From positions 149,444 to 213,443 of the forward strand of contig NZ_RDSD01000005.1 of assembly GCF_003712195.1 (NCBI RefSeq): 64,000 nucleotides of DNA, in the 5' to 3' direction. Each line of letters opens with the position of its first letter. Within the stretch, counting starts at the first letter, position 1. The position numbers and the translations under genes were made by a program. Below, one piece after another: positions 1-8,513 of the stretch. This DNA is from Proteiniphilum sp. X52 (lineage in GTDB: Bacteria > Bacteroidota > Bacteroidia > Bacteroidales > Dysgonomonadaceae). The notes beneath the pieces were generated by a model. It saw nothing but the letters and a program-made list of their open reading frames with translations, had not been told where the DNA came from and did not search any database.

Positions 1-990
1 TCTTGCCAATTTCCCGCCTCCGGATATATTGACATTGCCCTGTAATGCATGTGTTTTATCCCTTAATATTTCTTTTTGCCAATTTACATCAGGATAAAGG
101 TCCGGATCCATCCCATATTTAATAATGTCGAATATTTCCGGCGAATAAACCGGAAGTCCGCCTCTTACCACCCTCGCTTCATTAGCCAGTATCGCGTAAT
201 CGTGCGCGCTCAAATAATCAGGGAGTCTGGGAAGTGTTTCCATACTGCTTTTAAAATTGGCATTGATCGTTATTTTTCCTTCTTCACCGCGTCTGGTATT
301 GATAAGGATAACCCCGTTAGCGCCACGGGCGCCATATATTGCCGTAGCAGTGGCGTCTTTTAATACCGAAAAACTTTCAATGTCTTCTGGTGCTAAATCA
401 TTTAAACCCGCAGCGCCGCGATCTATTCCGTCAATCAATACCAACGCGCTGCTTCCTCCGCCAAAGGTGCTGATACCCCGTATCCAGAATTCGGACACAT
501 CTGATCCTGGTTCACCGCTGGATTGAACCCCTATTAATCCTGCAATACGCCCCGCCAGATTATTTGTTACGGAAGTTATACCTCCCACCTTAAGTTCATC
601 CGGCCTTATGGTGGCTATGGAACCCACAACGCTCACTTTTCTCTGTGTCCCATAACCCACCACACTGACTTCTTCAAGCATTTGAGTGGATTCTTTAAGG
701 ACTACGTTGATGAATTGATGGGGGGCACTCCCTACCTTAACTTGCTCAGGGATGAACCCAATATAGGAAAAAAACAGTGTGTCGCCGGCCAATGTGTTGA
801 TCTCATATCTTCCTTCATAATCAGTAACCACTCCTCTGCTGGCGTCGGATTTCGCATATACATTGACCCCCACCAAAGTTTCCTCATTGCTGTCGGTAAC
901 TACGCCACTAACCTTTACTCTTGTTTGAGCATGCGTGAAAAAACATAACAAGAAGCACGCATGGAATGCTGCAATTTTGTTTAGTCCCAT
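1..990 (-). CDS. SusC/RagA-family TonB-linked outer-membrane receptor (partial, C-terminus outside window)
   Basis: The first 330 codons of a SusC-type receptor read leftwards to the window edge without a stop. The product starts with a signal peptide ending near THAQ. A carboxypeptidase-regulatory-like beta domain follows (VSGVVTDSNEETLVGVNV, about residues 28-45), then the stretch EEVSVVGYGTQ before the plug, and plug signatures (LAGRIAGLIG, LIDGIDRG, ATAIYGARGANGVI). Proteins of this family import oligosaccharides or peptides across the outer membrane together with a SusD lipoprotein, which would be expected to the left of the window. The start at 990 gives a clean signal peptide and lies 22 bases after the preceding NHL gene, so the two are probably cotranscribed. 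The substrate cannot be judged from this part. Confidence 0.93.
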   Translation of the reverse strand, partial: MGLNKIAAFHACFLLCFFTHAQTRVKVSGVVTDSNEETLVGVNVYAKSDASRGVVTDYEGRYEINTLAGDTLFFSYIGFIPEQVKVGSAPHQFINVVLKESTQMLEEVSVVGYGTQRKVSVVGSIATIRPDELKVGGITSVTNNLAGRIAGLIGVQSSGEPGSDVSEFWIRGISTFGGGSSALVLIDGIDRGAAGLNDLAPEDIESFSVLKDATATAIYGARGANGVILINTRRGEEGKITINANFKSSMETLPRLPDYLSAHDYAILANEARVVRGGLPVYSPEIFDIIKYGMDPDLYPDVNWQKEILRDKTHALQGNVNISGGGKLAR

Positions 991-1012
991 AATATCTTCT
1001 TATAGTTATTAT

Positions 1013-2362
1013 TTATTGTATGGAGATACAGCGTACAACACGATTGAATGTGTCAGCAACATAAATGAGACCGTCATAGGTCGCGGTAATGTCGTACGGG
1101 CGGTTAAACAGCGCTTCTTCCGGTTTTCCGTCCTTATATCCTGATACCGGGCTTCCGGGGGCTGGACCGGCAAAGACCGTACAATTGAGAAGAGGATCTA
1201 CTTTCCACACACAATGGAATTTTTGATCACAAATATACACGTTGCCATCATGGTCTGATCCTAAGCCGCACAAAGTGCCGAGTTGGGCTTCACGTCCTTG
1301 ACCTTCTTTTGATGTGGAAGAAACAAGTCCCGTACCGATAATCCATTCCATGTCATCCCATGTTATCCATGGAGCGGTTTTCCCCGGCGGTGTATGCTGC
1401 GGGTCGAACCGCATAATTCGTCCGGATGCTTCCAACGAAAGATACATTTTGCGGTCCACGGCATTAAATGTCATGTGAGAATATTGTCCTGTGGGAATAT
1501 TTTGACCTATCAATTCTACTTTCCGGGTTTCCTGATGAACCCTGATAAAGCGTTCCCCACTCTCACTCATCATATATACATACGTATTGTCAGCACCTAG
1601 AGCGCAGGCATCATAATTGCCGAATATCCAATTTCCCTGTTCATCTTGTTGATCGTAATATATTTCCGACTCGATATAATTACTTGCCTTGCTTAGGCTG
1701 TAAAACAGCATTGGGCGTTGGGCTTTCCATCTTTCCATGACGTAATTGTGAGTGAACTGCTCGTTAAATGTGGTACTCCAGGGGACTTTCATATTAAGGA
1801 CCGTTGTCATTTTGTTTTCAGTGGTCGATATCAATCGCATGCGCGCCCCAGTCTGGTCGTCTGCCACCAATACATTCCCAATATCATCGACCGCAATTTT
1901 TGCCGGACGATAAAACGTGGCATCCAATGCAGGTCCATCAACCGGCGGATTGCCAGAAACATTCCATATTCCTGCAATCGTCGTTACCACAGCTTTTATA
2001 TAGTATCGGAATCGCATACTTTGCAATACGGCTTCTTTTCCATCCACCACCACCCTGACAGCCGAATACTCCCCAGGCTGTTTAGGTACCAATGCGTAAA
2101 TGGCGTTATCCTGCACCCTGAGTATCAAAGCCTCTTTTTCATTAAAATAAAGATGTACTTTTTCTTTATCGTTCCCAAAGTTTTCCCCGCTTACAACAAC
2201 TTTAGTCCCTAAGCCTCCTTTCTTTGGCCCGATGTCTTCTACAACCACAGCCCTATTGGGGTCATGGGGTTTGTCATACTGATTTGTGTGGTCATCACTG
2301 TTTCCGTTACACCCTGTGAATAACGGAAATAAAATTGCAAAGAAGAGTTTTGTCTTATTCAT
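1013..2362 (-). CDS. IPT/TIG plus NHL-repeat lipoprotein
   Basis: A 449-residue lipoprotein. The chosen start gives a short signal peptide with lipobox FTGC; an upstream in-frame ATG at 2413 would put a polar extension before the signal and is disfavoured. After a linker, an immunoglobulin-like IPT/TIG domain (about residues 40-120, with VVVSGENFGNDKEKVHLYFN) precedes a six-bladed NHL-type propeller (repeats such as PAKIAVDDIGNVLVADD, GLGSDHDGNVYICD and PYDITATYDGLIYVADT). Proteins of this design are often encoded beside susC/susD pairs and are thought to bind glycans at the cell surface. Here the gene comes before susC rather than after susD. It has no recognisable catalytic motif, so ligand binding is inferred from neighbourhood and fold. 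Confidence 0.85.
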   Translation of the reverse strand: MNKTKLFFAILFPLFTGCNGNSDDHTNQYDKPHDPNRAVVVEDIGPKKGGLGTKVVVSGENFGNDKEKVHLYFNEKEALILRVQDNAIYALVPKQPGEYSAVRVVVDGKEAVLQSMRFRYYIKAVVTTIAGIWNVSGNPPVDGPALDATFYRPAKIAVDDIGNVLVADDQTGARMRLISTTENKMTTVLNMKVPWSTTFNEQFTHNYVMERWKAQRPMLFYSLSKASNYIESEIYYDQQDEQGNWIFGNYDACALGADNTYVYMMSESGERFIRVHQETRKVELIGQNIPTGQYSHMTFNAVDRKMYLSLEASGRIMRFDPQHTPPGKTAPWITWDDMEWIIGTGLVSSTSKEGQGREAQLGTLCGLGSDHDGNVYICDQKFHCVWKVDPLLNCTVFAGPAPGSPVSGYKDGKPEEALFNRPYDITATYDGLIYVADTFNRVVRCISIQ

Positions 2363-2683
2363 GTGATTAAAATATTTATTTTCACTAAAGTCAGGTATTT
2401 GAATTTCATGCAACTTTCGGCATAACTTATGCGAGATTTGTCTCTGCTCTCACTTAACGAAATAGTTGCTCGCCATGGCAGCATTCAACTGCAAAAAAAC
2501 AATAATGTAAAGGACTCGTGAAGAGGAAAAGAAGAGTGGATTACTTGATATTTCACTGAAGGAGGAAATGTTTAGGTATTTCTTGTGAAGTTTCCCCCAT
2601 GTGTTTTCAATACTTTTGAATGAGCTTTTATTTATGAATAAAGTATCGTAGTATTTATTTTGAGATTTTTCTTGGCTGTGTTG
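2363..2683. other. intergenic region, no gene seen
   Basis: This stretch separates the start of the NHL lipoprotein gene from the end of the small regulator gene. It must hold the minus-strand promoter for the lipoprotein/SusC genes, but I could not find a convincing TAnnTTTG element in that direction. No RNA gene or repeat was recognised. Confidence 0.4.
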
Positions 2684-2872
2684 TCACTCCCTTTTTTCTC
2701 CATATTTTGCTACAGCCGTTCTTATAATCCTTATGTAAGTGCCTCCTTTTCGGGAACGCAAGGCGCGACTGACGGTATTCGGATGTATGCCCAATGCCAG
2801 GGCGACCTCTTTTTTCCAGCCGTGCGGCAAAAGCGAAGGCAATTCCGGCGGTGATGATTTTTTTGTTTCCAT
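2684..2872 (-). CDS. small helix-turn-helix protein (62 aa), phage-type regulator
   Basis: A 62-residue basic protein. Residues about 20-42 (EVALALGIHPNTVSRALRS) have the spacing of a helix-turn-helix: a short helix, the turn glycine, then a recognition helix beginning PNTVSRAL. The rest (IRIIRTAVAKYG) looks like the closing helix of a small DNA-binding fold. It is transcribed away from the repressor-like gene at 2981 across a 108-base gap holding facing promoters. The arrangement resembles a CI/Cro-like pair, but no other phage genes are nearby. Function as a regulator is inferred from fold and arrangement; no specific family name is claimed. Confidence 0.6.
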   Translation of the reverse strand: METKKSSPPELPSLLPHGWKKEVALALGIHPNTVSRALRSRKGGTYIRIIRTAVAKYGEKRE

Positions 2873-2897
2873 ATTCTTAGATTTTTACAATTATGCC

Positions 2898-2938
2898 TAT
2901 CTTTGAAGACGTGGTGAGTATTCACCATTGCAAAGATA
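2898..2938. promoter_or_regulatory. divergent promoters flanking an inverted-repeat operator
   Basis: TATCTTTG at 2898-2905 reads rightwards toward the gene at 2981. Its exact reverse complement CAAAGATA at 2931-2938 reads leftwards toward the gene ending at 2684. Both match the Bacteroidota -7 consensus TAnnTTTG. Between them lies the inverted repeat GGTGA-GTAT-TCACC (2913-2926), placed to cover both start sites. A second perfect palindrome, GATAATTATC, lies just to the right (2940-2949). The layout suggests one operator controlling both small regulators. Clear -33 elements were not found. Confidence 0.55.
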
Positions 2939-2980
2939 AGGATAATTATCATGAAAACCTAATTTTTAAAGATAAAAATC

Positions 2981-3397
2981 ATGACGGATAAGCAAAAAAT
3001 AGTGGAATATCTTAAATATAAAGGGATTTCAAAGAATAAATTTTATATACAAACGGGCTTGTCGGTAGGTTTTTTGGATAGTGGGAAGAGTTTGGGGGTG
3101 GATAAACTGAGGGAGATATTAGATATTTATCATGATTTGAATCCGGCTTGGTTTCTGCCCGGGAATGGGCCTATGCTGTTGTCAGGCAATGAACCGAATG
3201 AGAGTGAGGAACGTTACGTCAAGTCAATAAATATCACCGATTTGATCGCAAGAATTGAGGTGTTGTCCGTCCAGCTTGGCACCCAAATCAATGAAAACAA
3301 ACACCTTCAAGAGACCAACGGGCGGTTGCTGGCATTGCTCGACGATTTAAGGAGAAGTTCTCCTGATGATGTGCGGCACGGGTTTGAAGATGAATAA
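2981..3397 (+). CDS. phage-type helix-turn-helix repressor
   Basis: A 138-residue protein whose first 65 residues resemble the N-terminal DNA-binding domain of small Bacteroidota phage or mobile-element repressors: a helix IVEYLKYKGISKNKFYIQTG, a turn, then LREILDIYHDLNPAWFLPGNG, a segment typical of these XRE-like proteins. From about residue 80 a coiled-coil-prone stretch (LIARIEVLSVQLGTQINENK and what follows) probably drives dimerisation. There is no LexA/CI-type peptidase domain, so SOS-type self-cleavage is not expected. It is divergent from the 62-residue regulator gene. The target is probably its own control region; larger targets are unknown. Confidence 0.7.
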   Translation: MTDKQKIVEYLKYKGISKNKFYIQTGLSVGFLDSGKSLGVDKLREILDIYHDLNPAWFLPGNGPMLLSGNEPNESEERYVKSINITDLIARIEVLSVQLGTQINENKHLQETNGRLLALLDDLRRSSPDDVRHGFEDE

Positions 3398-3443
3398 TTC
3401 CGCTCAGAGGTATAGTGGTTGAAGTGCTATTTGTCCACTGAAG

Positions 3444-4796
3444 TCAGACTGTTTTTTGTATTTCTTTCAATATTTCTTTGAGTACGCAGATATAATAAAA
3501 CGGCAGGTTGATCAGTTTGAATTTTTTCCCCTTTTGTGTCGTGACTTTGTCAATTGAAAACGGCTGTGACCAAATCCTCACTGCAATATCGTGCGGTGCT
3601 TCGTCCATAAACAAATGTAAGGACCGGAGTTTGGCATTATGTCCTGATTTTACTTCTATGGGGATAACCTGACTGTCATATTGCAATACAAAATCCACTT
3701 CCGCATCGGAGTCTTTTTTGTTTCGTACCCAAAAGTTCCGTTGATTCGAAACGCGGTTATCTAAAGCAAGTAGTTCCTGCGCCACAATTTGTTCGGCAAT
3801 TTTTCCCCGACACGCGTCTAAAATGTCGGTTGCCCCAAACACTTCTTTTTGCACATTTGCAGCATAATTTACCAGACCGCAATCGAGCCAGAATAATTTC
3901 GGCGAGCGTTTCAAATCTTTTGTTATGGGGACAACCGTGTCGGTTGTCGGATGGCAAAGTTCCAGGACAAAGGTTTTTTCCAATGTGCGAAACGCTTCTC
4001 CCATTTCACGTGCCTTATACGAGGATCCGGCAAAACCTCCTAAAGTAATGCGTTCTGCGGTAAATTTCCATCCCGCTTGTAAAATGTAGCGGACAGTTTG
4101 ACTCATTGTATCGTTTCGGGCATATTTTTCAACATCATCACGATAACTTGTCAGTAAACTCTCATAAATGCTGTTCAGGCCAACAAAATTCTTGTTTGCG
4201 GCATAGTCTGCAATTACTTCAGGCATGCCGCCGATAAGTGTGAAAGTGTTGAACAAATTTATTGTTTTAGCATGTAATGCTTCGGGTATTTGACCGTCAG
4301 GCAAGGCTTTTTCAAGTTGCGTTTCGCCGATAGCCCTCAGAAATTCGTTGAAAACGCAGGGGCGGACAGCCAAATATTCTACCCGTCCGACAGGAAAAGA
4401 TGCTTTTTTGTTCAACATCGTTTCCAATAGTGAACCCGCTGCTATCACATATAAATCAGGTGTTTTTGCCTCATAAAAATAACGGAGTTTAGTGATGGCC
4501 CTGTTTGAATTTTGAATTTCGTCAATAAACAGGAGTGTTTTGCCCGGTTTGTTTTCCTTGTTGCAAAAAAGGAAAATTTCAGCCATAAGATTGTCAATTT
4601 CCTGTTCTTTTTCGAACAAAGCCATTGTGCTCGGATCTTTTTCAAAATTCAAATACAGGTAATTTGTGAAATTCTTCGAAAAACAGTCCACAAGCGTAGT
4701 TTTGCCAACTTGACGAGATCCTCTTAGTATCAATGGTTTGTGGTTCGATTTTGCAGCCCATTTCTCTAATTCTGCAATAATATTTCGTTCAAACAT
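3444..4796 (-). CDS. AAA-family ATPase with DUF4143 C-terminal domain
   Basis: A 450-residue ATPase. It has a Walker A motif (GSRQVGKTT, about residues 26-34) and Walker B (LLFIDEIQ) in the AAA_14 N-terminal half. The C-terminal DUF4143 domain has a restriction-fold-like signature (DAEVDFVLQYD then IPIEVKSG). Such proteins are common as isolated accessory genes in Bacteroidales and their cellular role is not established. The reading frame stays open to 4997, but that extension is only the 33-bp repeats read as TPDLxQNSTI units and overlaps the ileS promoter. I place the start at 4796, 15 bases downstream of a consensus TATATTTGC element. The gene may have arrived by transfer. Confidence 0.85.
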   Translation of the reverse strand: MFERNIIAELEKWAAKSNHKPLILRGSRQVGKTTLVDCFSKNFTNYLYLNFEKDPSTMALFEKEQEIDNLMAEIFLFCNKENKPGKTLLFIDEIQNSNRAITKLRYFYEAKTPDLYVIAAGSLLETMLNKKASFPVGRVEYLAVRPCVFNEFLRAIGETQLEKALPDGQIPEALHAKTINLFNTFTLIGGMPEVIADYAANKNFVGLNSIYESLLTSYRDDVEKYARNDTMSQTVRYILQAGWKFTAERITLGGFAGSSYKAREMGEAFRTLEKTFVLELCHPTTDTVVPITKDLKRSPKLFWLDCGLVNYAANVQKEVFGATDILDACRGKIAEQIVAQELLALDNRVSNQRNFWVRNKKDSDAEVDFVLQYDSQVIPIEVKSGHNAKLRSLHLFMDEAPHDIAVRIWSQPFSIDKVTTQKGKKFKLINLPFYYICVLKEILKEIQKTV

Positions 4797-4811
4797 AGCT
4801 TCAATATTTCT

Positions 4812-4820
4812 GCAAATATA
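4812..4820 (-). promoter_or_regulatory. promoter -7 element of the AAA/DUF4143 gene
   Basis: GCAAATATA on the plus strand is TATATTTGC on the minus strand, an exact TAnnTTTGC element 15 bases before the ATG at 4796. The leader would be very short. The first 33-bp repeat begins 12 bases upstream of this element and so covers the -33 region. Confidence 0.6.
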
Positions 4821-4832
4821 ATATTTCTCTGT

Positions 4833-4964
4833 CAAATCGAGGGTGGAAAATGGTGATATTTGTATCAAATCGGGGGTATAAATCGTTGAATTTTGTATCA
4901 AATCGGGGGTTTGAATTGTTGAATTTTGTTTCAAATCGGGGGTGTGAATTGCAGGAATAAGTTT
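4833..4964. repeat. four 33-bp direct repeats upstream of the ATPase promoter
   Basis: The core CAAATCG(A/G)GGGT recurs at 4833, 4866, 4899 and 4932, exactly 33 bases apart. The middle two units agree over nearly the whole unit (each continues into GTTGAATTTTGT); the outer two diverge outside the core. The period is about three helical turns, so identical sites would face the same side of the DNA, as expected for iteron-like binding sites. They lie immediately upstream of a minus-strand promoter and end before the ileS promoter. There are no unique spacers between conserved repeats and no cas genes, so this is not a CRISPR array. Confidence 0.8.
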
Positions 4965-4983
4965 TTTTTGTGCCAGGTTTAGA

Positions 4984-5014
4984 TTGCCGTTTCTCAATTT
5001 ATTGTTACCTTTGC
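4984..5014 (+). promoter_or_regulatory. ileS promoter
   Basis: TTG at 4984-4986 and TACCTTTGC at 5006-5014 are 19 bases apart, matching the Bacteroidota primary sigma consensus. The element lies 34 bases before the chosen ileS ATG. It overlaps the 5' end of the over-long reading frame of the opposite-strand ATPase, which supports the shorter start for that gene. Confidence 0.7.
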
Positions 5015-5048
5015 ACCTTATTTTTGTGTGGTATAAATTTCATTGACA

Positions 5049-8000
5049 ATGAATGAGAAATTTCCGGAGTACAGCCATTTAGACCTCTCGGCAATAAACA
5101 GGGAGATGTTGAAAGCCTGGGATGAAAAAGAGGTTTTCAGGAAAAGTCTGGAGACGCGGGAGGGACATGCGCCGTTTGTGTTTTACGAAGGGCCGCCCTC
5201 GGCTAACGGTATGCCGGGCATCCATCATGTGATTGCACGTTCCATTAAAGATATTTTCTGTCGTTATAAAACCATGAAAGGTTTTCTGGTCAACCGGAAA
5301 GCAGGGTGGGACACGCACGGGTTACCCGTGGAACTGGGTGTGGAGAAATCGCTGGGAATTACCAAGGAGGATATCGGTAAAAAAATATCGGTCGAAGAAT
5401 ACAACGCGGCGTGCCGCACCGAAGTAATGAAATATACCCGGGAATGGGAAGAACTTACCCGTAAGATGGGATACTGGGTGGATATGAGCGATCCCTATAT
5501 CACTTATGACAACCGTTATATCGAAACCCTGTGGTATCTCCTGAAAGATTTGTACGAAAAAGGATATCTCTATAAGGGATACACCATACAGCCATACTCG
5601 CCTGCGGCCGGTACAGGCCTCAGCACACATGAACTGAACCAGCCGGGATGTTACCGCGACGTGAAAGATACGACCTGTACGGCCCAGTTCTTGATAAAGA
5701 ATCCGCCGCCGGAGTGGGCTGAATTCGGGGAGCCGTTCTTCCTGGCGTGGACCACTACGCCCTGGACCCTACCCTCCAACGTGCTGCTCGCTGTGGGATC
5801 CAAGATCGATTACATAGCGGTGCAGACCTATAATCCCTACAGCGGCAGGCCGATGACTGCCGTGCTGGCCAAAAATCTACTCGACGCCTATTTCCCGGCG
5901 AAAAACGCCGCGCTTTCGTTGGATGATTATAAGGCAGGCGACAAGAATATCCCTTTCCGCGTGATCGATAAAGTATGGAAAGGAGCGGAACTCGCGGGCA
6001 TGGCGTATGAACAGCTCATCCCCTGGGTGAAAGTGTCGGAGAACGGGCTGAAGGTGGTGACAGGTGACTTTGTGACTACCGAAGACGGTACCGGTATCGT
6101 GCACATAGCGCCCACCTTCGGTGCGGATGACGCGAGAGTGGGAAAAGAGAATGATGTCCCCGGGTTGACGCTTACCGACAAAGAGGGGAATCTCCGCCCC
6201 ATGGTCGACCTCACCGGAAAATATTTCCGCATTGAAGATCTCGATCCCGAGTTTGTGCAAGGCAATGTAAATGCCGACCTCTACGGGGAATATGCCGGCA
6301 GGTATGTGAAAAATGCATACGACGACACGTTCACAGAGGAGGATGCGACACTCGATATCGACCTCTCGGTGATGCTTAAACAGCAAAACCGCGCGTTCCG
6401 GATAGAGAAGCAGGTACATAATTACCCGCATTGTTGGCGGACAGACAAACCGGTATTGTATTATCCGCTGGATAGCTGGTTCATCCGTACCACGGCCTGC
6501 CGCGATAAGATGATAGAACTGAACAACACCATCCACTGGAAGCCGCAATCTACCGGTACCGGCCGTTTTGGAAAATGGCTCGAGAACCTGCAGGACTGGA
6601 ACCTGAGCCGTAGCCGCTATTGGGGCACGCCCCTGCCGGTGTGGCGTACCGAGGATGGAAAAGAGGAAAAATGTATCGGTTCGGTAAAAGAACTCTTTGA
6701 GGAGATGCGCAAGGCAATGGATGCCGGCGTGATGAAAGCGCTGCCTTGGAGCGGCTTGGATCTGGAAGAGGGGAAGGAACCGGACTATGATAAGATAGAC
6801 TTGCATCGTCCCTATGTGGATGATATCGTGCTGTTGTCCGACAGCGGCAAGCCGATGAGGCGGGAGACAGACCTGATCGACGTGTGGTTCGACAGTGGCG
6901 CCATGCCTTTTGCACAGGTGTTTTATCCCCATATCGGAGAAGATGATTTTCAAAAAATATTTCCTGCCGATTTTATTGCGGAGGGAGTAGACCAGACGCG
7001 CGGATGGTTTTATACCCTGCACGCCATCGCCTCGATGGTGAAAGAAAGTGTGGCTTTTAAAAATGTGGTGTCCAACGGGTTGGTGCTCGACAAGAACGGC
7101 AATAAAATGTCGAAGCGGCTGGGCAACGCGGTAGATCCCTTTGAAACGATAGAACGGCATGGTTCCGACCCGTTACGCTGGTATATGATCACCAATGCTG
7201 CTCCATGGGAGAATCTGAAATTCGATATAGAGGGAGTGGAAGAGGCGCGTCGTAAATTTTTCGGGACACTTTATAACACTTATTCGTTCTTTGTGTTATA
7301 TGCCAACGTGGATGATTTCCGCGATCAATATCGGCGGATCGCCCTCGACGAGCGGCCCGAGATCGACCGTTGGATTTTGTCGATGTTACATTCGCTGATA
7401 AAAGAGGCCGATCAAAGTTATGAGGCATACGAACCAACCAAAGCGGGACGTGCCATTGCCGATTTCGTGAACGATCATCTCAGCAACTGGTATGTGCGCC
7501 TCAATCGTAAACGTTTCTGGGGGGGAGAGATGACCGATGATAAGTTGTCAGCCTACCAGACACTCTATCAATGCCTGGTGACCGTGGCTAAGCTGATGGC
7601 ACCTATCGCTCCCTTTTACGCTGACCGGCTCTATCTGGATCTGACTTCGGCGACGGGCAACGAGCAGTGTGAGTCGGTACATCTGGCTGATTTTCCGTTG
7701 TGGGATGATTCGCTTATTGATAAGCAACTCGAAGAACAGATGTATCTTGCCCAGACCGCTTCATCCATCGTGCTCTCATTGCGCCGGAAGGTAAATGTCA
7801 AGGTGCGACAGCCCCTCTCCAAGATTATGATCCCCGTCGTGGACGAGCAGCAGAAAAGAAATATCCAGGCTGTAGAGTCGTTGATACTCAGCGAGGTGAA
7901 TGTGAAAGAGTTGCAGTACGTCGATACTGCCAGCGAGATATTAGTGAAACGGGTGAAGCCCGATTTCAAAAAACTGGGCCCGCGCTACGGGAAAATAATG

Positions 8001-8465
8001 AAACAGCTTGCACCCAGAATACAGGGCATGACGCCTGAAGAAATACAGGAACTGGAAAAAAACACCCGTTTCTGTTTGACGGTGGAGGGACAGGAGGCTG
8101 TCGTCACGCTCGATGATGTGGAAATCATCTCCGAGGATATCCCGGGGTGGCTGGTGGCCAATGAAGGGCGATTGACAGTGGCGCTGGATGTTACGCTTAC
8201 CAGTGAACTCAGGGAAGAGGGAATTGCCCGCGAGTTGGTGAACAGGATACAAAACCTGCGCAAAGCGAAAGAATTTGAGATCACTGACCGCATCACCATC
8301 CGACTTTCGTCAAGCCCTGCCTTTGACCAGGCCGTCATCCATAATGCCGCTTATATTAAAAATCAGGTGCTGGCCGATGAAATCATCCTAGTGGGTGAAC
8401 CGCTTGAAGATGTGATAGAGATCGATGATGAGACACTCACTATCAGCATTGTGAGAAACAGTTGA
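5049..8465 (+). CDS. ileS: isoleucyl-tRNA synthetase
   Basis: A 1138-residue class I aminoacyl-tRNA synthetase that charges tRNA-Ile in the cytoplasm. The HIGH-type signature is GIHH at about residues 57-60, in the context PPSANGMPGIHHV. The KMSKR loop is present at about residue 686 (GNKMSKRLGNAVDPFE). The long insertion between them contains the CP1 editing domain (AWTTTPWTLPSN, GTGIVHIAPTFGADD). The length and the long C-terminal region fit the IleS form of about 1,100-1,150 residues found in Bacteroidota. ATG at 5049 is preferred to the in-frame TTG at 5043. A consensus promoter lies just upstream and the dksA-like gene follows after 48 bases with its own promoter. Confidence 0.98.
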   Translation: MNEKFPEYSHLDLSAINREMLKAWDEKEVFRKSLETREGHAPFVFYEGPPSANGMPGIHHVIARSIKDIFCRYKTMKGFLVNRKAGWDTHGLPVELGVEKSLGITKEDIGKKISVEEYNAACRTEVMKYTREWEELTRKMGYWVDMSDPYITYDNRYIETLWYLLKDLYEKGYLYKGYTIQPYSPAAGTGLSTHELNQPGCYRDVKDTTCTAQFLIKNPPPEWAEFGEPFFLAWTTTPWTLPSNVLLAVGSKIDYIAVQTYNPYSGRPMTAVLAKNLLDAYFPAKNAALSLDDYKAGDKNIPFRVIDKVWKGAELAGMAYEQLIPWVKVSENGLKVVTGDFVTTEDGTGIVHIAPTFGADDARVGKENDVPGLTLTDKEGNLRPMVDLTGKYFRIEDLDPEFVQGNVNADLYGEYAGRYVKNAYDDTFTEEDATLDIDLSVMLKQQNRAFRIEKQVHNYPHCWRTDKPVLYYPLDSWFIRTTACRDKMIELNNTIHWKPQSTGTGRFGKWLENLQDWNLSRSRYWGTPLPVWRTEDGKEEKCIGSVKELFEEMRKAMDAGVMKALPWSGLDLEEGKEPDYDKIDLHRPYVDDIVLLSDSGKPMRRETDLIDVWFDSGAMPFAQVFYPHIGEDDFQKIFPADFIAEGVDQTRGWFYTLHAIASMVKESVAFKNVVSNGLVLDKNGNKMSKRLGNAVDPFETIERHGSDPLRWYMITNAAPWENLKFDIEGVEEARRKFFGTLYNTYSFFVLYANVDDFRDQYRRIALDERPEIDRWILSMLHSLIKEADQSYEAYEPTKAGRAIADFVNDHLSNWYVRLNRKRFWGGEMTDDKLSAYQTLYQCLVTVAKLMAPIAPFYADRLYLDLTSATGNEQCESVHLADFPLWDDSLIDKQLEEQMYLAQTASSIVLSLRRKVNVKVRQPLSKIMIPVVDEQQKRNIQAVESLILSEVNVKELQYVDTASEILVKRVKPDFKKLGPRYGKIMKQLAPRIQGMTPEEIQELEKNTRFCLTVEGQEAVVTLDDVEIISEDIPGWLVANEGRLTVALDVTLTSELREEGIARELVNRIQNLRKAKEFEITDRITIRLSSSPAFDQAVIHNAAYIKNQVLADEIILVGEPLEDVIEIDDETLTISIVRNS

Positions 8466-8493
8466 GAATTATGTGATTTATGCGTATATTTGC
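8462..8493 (+). promoter_or_regulatory. promoter of the DksA-like gene
   Basis: TTG at 8462-8464 and TATATTTGC at 8485-8493 with a 20-base spacer, 20 bases before the ATG at 8514. The -33 element overlaps the ileS stop codon, so the DksA-like gene has its own start even though it follows ileS closely. Confidence 0.65.
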
Positions 8494-8513
8494 AAAAAAA
8501 ATAATGAACTATT

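Noticed and set aside
4833..4964. Possible CRISPR array
   Set aside because: Only four repeats, a 33-base period in which the whole unit rather than a short repeat is related, no unique spacers and no cas genes.
5877..7160. Long open frame on the strand opposite ileS
   Set aside because: It lies wholly inside the well-supported ileS gene, has no recognisable protein features and arises from codon bias. Similar antisense frames inside ppdK (12278-13288), the SurA-like gene (13971-15029), the OstA-like gene (15063-16388) and the glycan operon (28347-29423) were rejected for the same reason.
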